Source of the DNA: Plutella xylostella
Lineage: Eukaryota > Arthropoda > Insecta > Lepidoptera > Plutellidae
Length of the DNA stretch: 64,000 nt
Assembly: GCF_932276165.1 (NCBI RefSeq)
Contig: NC_064011.1
Location: 1,877,501-1,941,500, forward strand
Direction of reading: 5' to 3'
Shown here: one piece after another, positions 51,001-63,000 of the stretch
Position numbering within the stretch: position 1 is the stretch's first letter
How the letters are laid out: the number at the start of each line of letters is the position of its first letter
Translations under genes and position numbers: made by a program
Notes under the pieces: model-generated
The model's input: only the letters and a program-made list of their open reading frames with translations
Told to the model about the DNA's origin: nothing
The model's database searches: none

Positions 51001-54000
51001 TCCATAACAACAATCTCCTTTCTAAATGCCAAAAAATGCAGCACCTGAAAGGGAAACTACGCGGAGATGCGGAGCGACTCATCCAGCATCTTCATATATC
51101 ATCCGAAAACTACGACGCAGCATGGGATCTGTTGACCCATAGATACAATAATCAACAATTGTTATTTACAAAGCATATTGAAGCATTTCTAAATCAGCCG
51201 ATTGTGCAGAAGCAGACATCATTTGAGATACGACGTCTCTATGATACTACGATGGAGTGTCTTCATGCCATACAGAACCTGGGTATCGACACAAGTACTT
51301 GGGACCCTCTGTTGGTGCACCTCATATCAAAAAAATTGGACATCGAGACCTATGGTGATTACAAAGAAGCACGGAAATCGCCACGTGACCTGCCATCGCT
51401 TTCTGAGCTTATGGAGTTCCTAGAAGGCAAATTCACAGCGTTGGAGCCCATACATAAGAAAGAAAGAGAAACAACATCAGCTACATCAAACAGGCCATAT
51501 CAACAGAACAAGCCGTATTATCAAAATCAAGGCGGGAATCGCAGTGGAAAATTTCCAAAAAGGGAACTGCAAGCTATTGCAACATGCACGTGGAATTGCC
51601 CGCTATGCAACAACAGTCACGCGTTGTATAAATGCAACAAATTCGTCAGAATGACCCCCGAGGAAAGGCTGATTACAGTAATAAAACTACACGTTTGCCA
51701 GAATTGCCTCTACAAACACTACGACAATCCGTGTGTTTCAACAAAAAGGTGCAAACAGTGCCAGAACACACATAACACCATTCTACATGATGCCTACGCC
51801 AATGTCAGCAAAATGCCGCCGCGCGCACATATGCCGCGCATGAATGAAGCCGCCGCCGTGTCCGTGTCGAATTCGACACCCGTACATACAGTACCTACGA
51901 TGCCTTCACCTTCAACTTCGCGCCAAGATAACAAGCAGCACAGCGTAAATCACGTTGCCACAGATGACGAAGAGATCTTACTGACGACCCTCTCACTAAA
52001 AATCAAGTCCATTGATGGTCGTTATATCACCCTGCGGGCCCTACTCGACCAAGGCTCCCAGATATCCCTAATATCTGAAAATGCTGCTCAGCTGTTAGGC
52101 TTACCAAGGCAACGCTATCATGCTTCAGTATCAGGCATCGGAAATGGCTCGAAACAAGGCAAAGGAATGATTACACTCGATTGTCGATCAATTCATGACG
52201 ACTATTGTTTCACCACTCAAGCATTAGTCATAAAGCACGTCATAAAGAATCTTCCCAACATGACCTTCAATCAAAAACCATGGGACCACCTGCAACATAT
52301 CAAGCTGGCCGACCCCCAGTACAACGTATCAAGACCTATTGACCTACTACTGGACGCCAGCATCTACTCTAACATAATTATGAGTGGTCTTATCAAGGGT
52401 CCTAACATGGCACCCATCGCCCAGCAGACGAGAATGGGCTGGATATTATCAGGAAGCGTAAAAACCTTCAATTGTCACGTGGTAGTCAATAATTTATCAG
52501 ACATCTCTCAATACTGGGAGCTTGAAGAGATTACCAATCAACCAGATGATCTCACACAGGACGAGCAGTACTGTGAGGAGTTCTACCAATCCACTACCAG
52601 ACGTCTGGAGGACGGAAGATATGAAGTGGCTATACCTATGAAGCCCAACTTCGAAGAAAAACTAGGACAATCAAAATCAAAAGCCATAGCACAGTTCCAT
52701 AATTTAGAAAACAAAATGAAGAAAAATCAGAACTTTTTAGAAAGTTACATAAAATTCATGAGAGATTTTGAAGATCGCAACCACATGCACTTAGTTAGCG
52801 AACAAGTACAAACTTCGTACTATCTCCCACATCACGGTGTGTTGAAATTAGAATCAACCACTACTGCATTGAGAACAGTATTCAATGCGTCAAGCAAGAC
52901 TTCGTCTGGATATAGCCTGAACGACCTGATGGAACGTGGTCCTAACCTTCAGAAAGACTTACAAAGCTTGATACTGGGGTGGCGTCAACACAAATACGTC
53001 ATCACTGCAGACATAGAGAAAATGTTCAGACAGATCAACGTCAGAGAGTCAGATCAGTATCTACAACGCATAGTCTGGAGGGAGTCACCACAAGAAGCCC
53101 TGAAAGAGTATCAACTTTCGACCATCGTCTTTGGGCTGAAGGCCGCGCCATATATGGCAATGAGAACACTGAAACAGTTGGCGATCGACGAAGCAGACAA
53201 GTACCCATTAGCATCAAGGGCATTAATGACGTCATTCTACATGGACGATCTTCTAGAAGGAGCGAGCACGATCGAAGAAGCAAAACAGCTACAAAAAGAA
53301 CTTATTGACATCTTGGGAGGGGCTGGCATGAATATCCGAAAGTGGTCCAGCAATACAGCGAAGCTAACTGAAGGTTTATCAGCCGAGCAACTTGACACCC
53401 CCCTCGACTTTAAGTGCTCAGAATCCAGGAAGACGTTGGGCATCCGCTGGAACCCTACAAGTGACACGTTCACATTCCAGAACAAATATCAATCAGAAAA
53501 CAATGAAAAACGACTCACAAAACGAGAGTTACTATCAAAGATATCAGTGATATTTGATCCGCTAGGATGGTTATCACCGCTTACTATCCGAGCGAAATTA
53601 TTATTCCAACAAACATGGTCCGAGAAACCCTTAGATTGGGATGGACTATTACCAGAATCGCTAAACAACGACTGGGAGCAACTAAAACAAGATCTTCAAC
53701 ACATAGATCATTTCGAGATACCTAGATATCTGGGAGATAAATCAAACTATCAAATACATGGATTTTGCGACGCCTCGGAGAAGGCTATTGCTTGTTCTAT
53801 TTATATCACAACACATGATTATAAGGGCGAGTTTACATCAACACTCATGACTGCGAAAACAAAATTATCGCCGATGAAAACAAAACCGTCGCTACCCAGA
53901 CTTGAACTTTGTAGCGCGCTCCTATTATCACGACTTATGGAAAAAGTCATGGAGACCATATCAGACAACACACAGATCTTCGCATGGACCGACTCTATGG

Positions 54001-57000
54001 TGGTCCTTGGCTGGATCCACGGAGACATCAACAGGTGGAAACCATTTGTCGCCAACAGAATACGTTCCATACTGGAAATCATCCCTGCTACATGCTGGCA
54101 TCACGTCAAGTCAGAGGAAAATGCAGCTGATTGTGCCACACGAGGAGTAACTGCTGCACAGCTGTACAAACACCCGCTGTGGTGGAATGGCCCGGCTTGG
54201 TTGTCCACATTCGAAACAGAGAAGATCAAAGAAAAGACATATCATCCTCCAACAATTGAGACCAAGAAAAACAATGTGAACGCAGCCTTATGTCATAAGA
54301 ATGACCTAGTGGACAAGTTATTAAACGAATGCAGTTCACTGCACCGAGTAACAACCACTATCGCTTGGCTATCACGTTACATAAAGTGGCTGCAAAATAA
54401 ACAACAAGTATCATATAAAAACTACCTATCAACTGCGGAGTTGCAACAAGCACATAATTTAATTGACAAAAGTGTACAATCGGTCGAATTTGAAGAAGAC
54501 TTATCAAGATTGTCAAAAAAGGAGAATATGAGGACTTCTAGTAAACTACTGAGCCTCAACCCATTCATCGATACGAGTGATGAACTGCTGAAAGTTGGCG
54601 GACGACTCAACAATTCGTCTCTCAGTCATGCAGCCAAGCACCCCATCATCCTACCGAGTCACAGCAGACTCACCGAGCTCATCGTACAACAAGCCCACTC
54701 CGCCACGCTACACGGTGGACCGAGCCTAACATTATCATATATCAGAGACAGATACTGGATATTAAGCGGGCTCCGAACGGTGAAACGAGAATTGCGCAAA
54801 TGCGTGAAATGCAGGCGATTCAACTCAGAACAGAGACATCAGATCATGGCAGACCTGCCGGAGCCTCGAGTGACGCCATCCCGCCCGTTCACGTACACAG
54901 GTGTCGACTTTACTGGGCACTTTGACATCAAGGCCAACAAAGGACGCGGCGTGCGAACACACAAAGGCTACGTGGCGGTATTCGTATGTCTATCAACAAA
55001 GGCCGTACACTTGGAGCTAGTATCTGACCTCAGTACACCTGGATTCCTAGCTGCCTACCGCCGATTCTGCGCCAGACGGTCTACACCCCGGTGCATGTTC
55101 AGCGATAGAGGAAGCAACTTTATAGGCGCCAACAGGCTGCTGCAGAAGGAGTACAAAGAGATCCTCCAAACTATCAATGAAGACCTGCTAAGTAAGATCA
55201 GCAGTGAATACCACACACAGTGGAAGTTCAACGCGCCAGCATACCCATCAGCAGGAGGCCTTTGGGAGGCTGCCGTCAAGAGCTTAAAATATCATCTCAA
55301 AAGAGTGATTGGCGAACAGAAACTCACCTACGAAGAGTTTATCACTCTACTGCATCAGATCGAGGCGTGCCTCAACTCACGACCTCTCATATCATTAAGT
55401 GAAAGCCCGGATGGCGAATACTTGTCTCCAGGACACTTCCTGGTGGGCGGCTCACTAATCACAAGGCCCAAGACGGATCCCGAGCAAATGAATTTGACTA
55501 CGAGATGGCGTTTAATCCAATCAATGAACAAACAGTTCTGGAAGAAGTGGTCATCAGATTACCTACAACAGTTGCAAATAAGAACAAAGTGGAGAACATC
55601 TACCAAAAACATGGCAGTTGATGACGTCGTCCTTATCAAAGACGACAACCTACCCCCTGGCAAGTGGGCGTTGGGCAGGATCGTCGCCGTACACCCGGGC
55701 CAAGACGGACACGTCCGGGTAGCTACTGTGAAAACGAAAGGCGGCATCATAAAACGACCGATCTTAAAATTGGCTTTGTTGCCAGTTAGAGAAGAACACG
55801 CCACGTCACAGATAAGCGACGTACAATGCACGACACCAACGACTGATGACGTCACAACAGCTGATTCGCAAGCAGACGCGCCCGATCAAGTGACAACTCC
55901 CACGGTCAAGGCCAGCGGGCGACCAAAGCGAACAACAAGGAAAGGCATTTGTCACTACATATCCATGGCGCTACTACTTTTCTTATCAATGATGACTTCA
56001 GCACAATGCGACTGCAATATCACACAACTTAACAACAACATGAACATGTATTTCGACAAGATGTACGATATGAGCATCATCCGAGACGACTGGAAATTAA
56101 TCATGTATTATAATATGAGTACATACTGGTCCGGACTGCACCACCTGGAAAAATACGTCTATCAGCTGGAAGAATTTCTGGATTCAAATCATCTATCAAC
56201 ACAATACCAGAGTATCGTATATCAGCTACAACACGACTTATCAGAAATATATCACTATAACAAAATACTCAAGAAACACGTCACCAAACGGCAAAAGAGA
56301 GGCCTTATCAACGGAGTTGGATACATAGCCAACTCATTATTTGGAGTTTTAGATGATCGATTCGCAAGAAAGTATGAGAAGGACATTGAGAAGATATCTA
56401 TGAACGAAAACCATCTACTACTTCTATTCAAGAACCAGACGAGTGTCATAGAAGCACAGTCGAACATTCTACAAAGGAACGAGGACATCATGAACAAGCA
56501 GTTTGGGATGATCCAAAAACACCTTCAAGAAGTGAAACTCGCCAATAATAAACTGCTGACGCAAAACAATGATGAACTTTATATCATATCAGCGGCCCTC
56601 TCAGCATCAATCATGATATCCAACGTGCGCCGTGTACAAGAGAACCTTATCAACACCATTACAGACCTCACCCACGGGCACCTGGACGCGCACTTGTTGC
56701 CACCAGAACAGCTGGAGGAGCAAATGAAGGTCATTTACAGTCACCTGCCTGAAGATCTGACTGTACCTACTGATAAACATGACTACAGAGACTTGTATAA
56801 ATTAATGAAAATTCATGTGGAAGTCGGAAAATCTTACTTAATTATTGAAGTCAGAATACCGCTGGTGAGCAAAGAAACATACGAGCTGGACAAAATAATC
56901 AGTTTACCTCACCAGTCCTACATCATCGAAACAATAACTCCGTATATCGCATTTAACCTGAGAAGGGATCAACTTATATTGCTATCGGAAAGTGAAGTAA

Positions 57001-60000
57001 AGGAGTGCACCCACACATCAGTGAATAAAATACTATGCTCCATTGATAAACTCATACATCAAGTTCAGATGACACAGAGCATATGCAACATCAGCATTCA
57101 TAACAAACCCATGTGCCGTACAAGAGCGGAGCCGTGCCACGAGCTGTGGATTAAATTACACAACAACAATAGATGGTTGTACTCATGCTGTGAGAACTGC
57201 TCGCTGCGCATTTTCTGTCCTGATAACAAGATGACATTGAAGTCGTTGACCGGTATACTGGATATAGGTCAAGGTTGTGCAGTAAAGAGTACGACATTCT
57301 CGATCATTGGACATAGCAACTATATGAGCCACATGCAGATGGAAACTGATAATACATACATTGTTGGATCATCAATTCTAAACCAGATCGTGAATACGTC
57401 AGATATGACGCCGTTCGTTCCAGAAGACCACATTCAAGACTGGGACAATTTGAAAACACAGATTGACGACCTGAAGCAGAAAGCTAACGAACCCCTCAGC
57501 ATTCATGATGTGCACCAGTATTCGGTAATGTACACCGTAATGGGAGTCGTCATCATCTCCGGAGCTGTATACTCTCTCCTGCGATGGCGAAAATACAAGC
57601 GCCGCCTCGAGCTGACCACAAGGAGCATCGAGTCCCGCGGCGCCCCCCCGGCGCTGCCGCTGCGGCTGCTGCGAGCGCGCGCCCCCGCCCCGGCCCACGC
57701 CGCCCGCGCCCCGGCCCCCGCCGCCCTCGCCCCCGGCACCCCAAGCGCGGACCACCACGACACTTGGACTACGCCGACTGTTCGACCGCGCTCAGTTAGA
57801 TTAGACATTCCTTCCGTAATCATTAATAGTGAAGTGTGTGAATGAAATACTTAAGTACTTACTATATTGTATTTTTTGTATTTGAATGAAATATTTAAGT
57901 TCAATATCTTAACATTGCATTTTATACCTAATTAATTTAATTTACAGTTATCATTATACTTGCAACTTTACTTTAGCTACAGTAACATTTAAATCTTATT
58001 TTATATAATGCTCTTCCTTCTTTTGAGTGGGCAGGATGTACGGGCTACGGCTACCGTACAATAGGTACTTACTTAGATGTTATATGTATTATGTATATTG
58101 CTATAAGGTTGAAATCAGATTGATACTTACACACACATACATTACTTGTTTACTATGCAGTAATATTTTATAATGGAAATAAATTAGTGTTAAAACAGCG
58201 CTCATTGGGTTTGGTACTATCAGCCTTAACATAACCCCAAATCTTATCATCTATCATTATCATAGAACTGTAAACACACTACAATCCCTTCTGTTTCCAC
58301 TCTAGAATTGGTCTGCCTGCTTTCCAAGAACCTTTTCAGACTGCTACGCATTCTTAGCTAAGTTAACCGTTCATTGTAGTTTGTCAGTATGTCAAAAGTA
58401 TCTTCCTGACTCACCATTAGGTCTATCTCCCCGGTTGAACCGGTCCGGGCCCTGGTTCCTGTCTCTCGGAGGCCCTCCAGAGCGGTCGCCGCGCCCGCGC
58501 CCGCGGAACCCGCCGCCGTCGCGCCCGAAGTCACTACTACAGCCGCCGACAACTAACTAGCTAGACTAACGGATCTCTTTTACCATCATAAGGCTACATT
58601 ATGCCTGAATGCTTATATGCTACTTTTTACTCCGGAAATCCCATGGAAGCTACCGCGGAAATGGTGTCTATTCTACTGATGCAACAGGAACCAAAGGCAG
58701 GCTAAGTTTCAATGTCTAGAGACCCAAGTCGCTAGATATTAAAACTTGGATAGTTGGCTATCAAACGCCTTATAACTGTGCCAAATTTTGATTTAACTCA
58801 CCATTCGGCCTGTCTCCTCGGTTGAACCGGTCCGGGCCCTGGTTCCTGTCTCGCGGAGGCCCGCCGGAGCGGTCGCCGCGCCCGCGCCCGCGGAACCCAC
58901 CGCCGTCGCGCCCGAAGTCGCGCCCGCCGCCGCCGCCGAAGTCGTTGCCGCCGCGACTGTGGATGGGAAGCTAGGTTAAAATCTAGAGGTATGGTTGGAA
59001 TATACATAACTTTCCTTATGATTATTATTAATTAATTTTCTTTATTTCTTAAGAATCATTTACGGAAACGCAGATGTTTGCAATTACATCTGTATAATAC
59101 ATAATATTGAGCCGTGGTTGTGTGATAAGATCTAGTGGAGGTTAATATAACATATAGCTAAAAAACATAGCAAGTGATTTGCTCGCAACGAATAGCATTC
59201 GCTTTATGAACGCGCAAATGCTGCTATAATTATAACGCGACGCGCCCTCGCGATCTTAGCTCGCAAAATTGGACAGCGTCTGCCCGCGGCCGTTGCCACG
59301 ACGCTACTGCTAGAAATAGCGGAGCCTCGCGGCTCCGCTATTTCTCGCAGCCGCGAGACGTGGCGCGCGATGACCGCGCAGGCGATATTCACTTGCTTTG
59401 TAGCGTCTCGCTCTCTCAACGGTGCAACGTCGCGCGACTCGCGTGTGAGAGAGCGAGACGCTGCGAAGCTGCAAGCTTCACTACGCAATAGCGCTCCGCT
59501 ATCTGCTGAAATTAGCTCCGCAGTCGCGATTTGGCAACGGCCACGGGTGGCCGCTATGCTAATTGTGCCTCGCGCAACGTTACGAATTACGATCGCGTTG
59601 TTTGTTTTGTTGCATTTGAGTGCTGTAAATAAATATTTGTAAATATACATAATAATAAATAGTTTAAATTACGTATTAAAATATGTATAGTGTTTATTTA
59701 GGTTTAGTGTAAAATTGAAAATAAATAGTGTTTGTGTAAGTGTAAATAGGTACTTTCTAACGGACAATTTGGTTCTGAGGACAATTTCGTATTTTAAATG
59801 TTTTGTGATTGAACTTTGACTGGACAATTTACCTATCTTTACTTTACGTGTGTTTTCGTAAGTGGATGAAACATTGAAAGGATATTACTTTGTGGTTTGA
59901 AAGTGTTTTGTGTAAATAGTTATTGCAATTAAAGAACGTTTGACAATAATTCATAAAAAATGAAGAGAAACAGTGATGTGCCATTATGGAAACAGTGATG

Positions 60001-63000
60001 TGCCATTATAGACAGTCCTAAGCCTGTAAAGTATGAAGGAAAGTTCATTGGTTTTTTCATAAATTTTTTTTTTTCATCAATTTTTTTTTTTGCTCTTCAA
60101 TATCGTTATAATGTAGCGGATTAAATAACCTGCTATAAATGTGTAACATAGCGTCTGTAGCGTGTTATCAAAATGTAGCTGTTTTTCCCACCACTAATAA
60201 GATCTCGACTTTCGTTCGTGAGATCGTGGGTTTGAATCCTGCCATATACCAATAAATTCTTTAGAAATAAGGAATTTAAGTATACCACGGTGAACAAAAA
60301 CACCGTGAGGAAACCTGCACTCCTAGTTTTCTAGAGGTGTACCCTAAGTGCATTGTACTCATTGCAAATCGGCGATACGGCCCGATACCTATCGCGTGAC
60401 CCGCTTCGCCTTGAACATCTGTCTGGGGAAAAAATAGATGTAAAGAATAGGGCTTCTGTCCCTGTCTAATACAAAATGAGAATCATTCCCCCTTCGAATA
60501 TATGATCGAACCATTCCGCATATAACTTTTACCTGACCATTGTAAAAATATTTTACAGCAATACATACTTGTTCCACCGATCACCGCCCCTGTTCGGGGG
60601 CGGAGGGCCGCGGTCGCGGGGCGCGCCCCAGCGCGAGTCCCGCCCGCCCCCGCCGCCGCGCGCGTCGCGCCCGCCCCAGCGCCCGCCGCCGCCGCCGCCG
60701 CCGCCGCCGCCCCAGCGGTCCTCTGTAGAGAGTGATTAGTTAAAGAGAGATTTTTGCAGTTATCCCCATAAGAAGACAAGAATGATTAAACAGTGAATTT
60801 GCTAAGCAACTTGTTATTATATTAAATATAGAAGTCGAGAGTTGTTGTGTATAGTTATTTCAGCCTAATTCTTGTACACTAAATATTCATCAATGCTGCC
60901 CGCTGGATCAGGCGCTCTCTGGCTGAGCAGTGGATGTTTAATAGCTGGTCATGAAGATTCATCAATGGCTAGGTTTAACATTCACAAGCTACTTTTGTCA
61001 TCAGTACTAAACATTGGTCCTTCGAGCCGGATAAATGCAGCCTCCACCAATTTTATTCTAGCACAGTTCCAAAATTATAATAAATAATATTCTTCATTAA
61101 ACAGCATAGTATTCTACAGCCTACATACCACTGCGATCGCTCCTCCCGCCGTCTCGGCCTCCCCTTCTGTCATCTCTATTATGCCTCTTGTCGTTCGACC
61201 TGTGTCTCTTATTCTGCTGCCCGTCGCGCGACTGCGAACGGTCTCTCTTCTCCCTCTCGCGATTGACCCCCGCAGCCTTCGCCTCCTTGTGGAACCCTTC
61301 GAGAACCTTCTTAGCTTCTTCTTCGTCCAGTTCCGCATAGATCACCTCGTCTAGCCACGAGCATTTCTCCGGCAGCGAGAAGTTTGCTGTTGGAACATAG
61401 AATTTAACATTAGTGGCCAGTTTTTTTTCGTTTTTTGTTTCTTTTTTTGTGTGTTGCGAAGGAGGTTGTCTCGGTTGTCTAACCTTTCATGTCCATGATC
61501 GCTCCGTCGGGCACCTCCTTGCCTTCTGCCTCTTCGCGTTGCTTCTGTCGCTCCTCGTAGGTGGCTTCATCGGGGACTATCACCACGGCCACTCGCCGGT
61601 ATCCGTCGAAATCCCGCAATTTCCGCCTTTGCGCCGACGGGTATACGTTCGTCTACGTACGCAAATACCAGGTATCGAAACCGATATGACGATGACGACC
61701 GGCGCACGGAGAATGATGTGAAGCAAAAGTTGTAAAAAAACCATTTTAATTGAGTATATTCATCCCCTGTCTGTTGGCAGTGCTCTCAAACAAGCCCAAT
61801 AGAGATGCGTAGCGTTTGGCAAAGTCACATACACTGCTTCTTGGGTTTAACTCACCTTTGGACGTCATCTGTTGGGAATGAACCTTACAAGCTATTGGGG
61901 AAGCAGTGTATCGTTTCTACGGTCATGTAACTGTTGGAATCTTACGGCTAGATTTAAAACGTACCTTTTACGCGCGGCGATTGAAGATCTAAACAAAAAC
62001 ATTAGTTCTGCGTATTTAATTATCATTACAACGGCATTTTAAAATCCTCTTGTCGTTTGTACAACGTTCTTTAAGGTCATTAGCCATTCACTTCGCCAAA
62101 ACGTCTTCTCAATCTCGATTGCTCCTGATTAAAGGTCAACTGCGCAACACATCTCAAAATCAAATCATAATAAACAGTTTTCAAGTTGCAATATAGTATT
62201 ATAAGCTTAATATATTACGGTCTAAGTCTCACCTGATCCAGAATATAGTTTCGTCGTCTCGTCTGCGCGAATTCCAATAGTTTTAGCACGCATTTCGCGC
62301 ATTTGGACACCAAAGCGTCCCATCGTCCCTCGTAGGTCGCACGGAATGGTTTACAGTCCACCTAGTGAATGCGTAATATGACATAATAAAAGGGGGTAGA
62401 GGTTGGTGCGAGATACTTAGGTCTAGCTTTAGAGAAATATAGGTTTATGATACCAGGGATCCGAGCGCCGATGCGGTAATATCCTTCCTTGCTTGTCAGT
62501 CCGCTGGTATCATTATAACAGTGCCAGTGGCGCTCTGTCGGCTAAATGTTGTCTAAGTAAATGTATCGAATTAGGTTTGTGTGTACAAATTGGTTGTTCT
62601 GTTGCCCTGTTGAAAATACAGACGTTTCATTAGTAACATTGCACTGCCGTGCCACTTCTCATACACAGTCAAACCTTAATTTTAGCTGAAAAGAACTGTT
62701 TATTAGTTTATTCATTGGCATACAATCTTTTTAAATCTCTTTGGAGGCACTAATTCTCTATTCGTTAGACATTAATTTATGTGGCATAGAGTAAGGTTTC
62801 CGAATAGAGAACTAGCCATTGACAGGGTGATAACAACGCCGCAAACCAAACTTGGATCAATGATGGAACTCATTATCGTGACCTTTTAAATATATTATTT
62901 TTCATGTATAACTTTAAGAGTAATCGGACTATGCCTAATTACTATTGCCTGCGCTAATCTGAGACGCCAATCTAAATAAAAAGCGTAACTTATTTTCAAA

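Noticed and set aside
57399..57823. Minus-strand frames over the 3' end of the BEL polyprotein
   Set aside because: GC-rich shadows of the Ala/Pro/Arg-rich cytoplasmic tail of the Env-like region.
61857..61980. Two possible micro-exons in the hnRNP U-like intron (13 nt at about 61857-61869; about 24 nt near 61965)
   Set aside because: Both have good borders, but one shifts the frame and the other has an in-frame stop, while the flanking exons join in phase without them. They could be poison exons but there is no further support.
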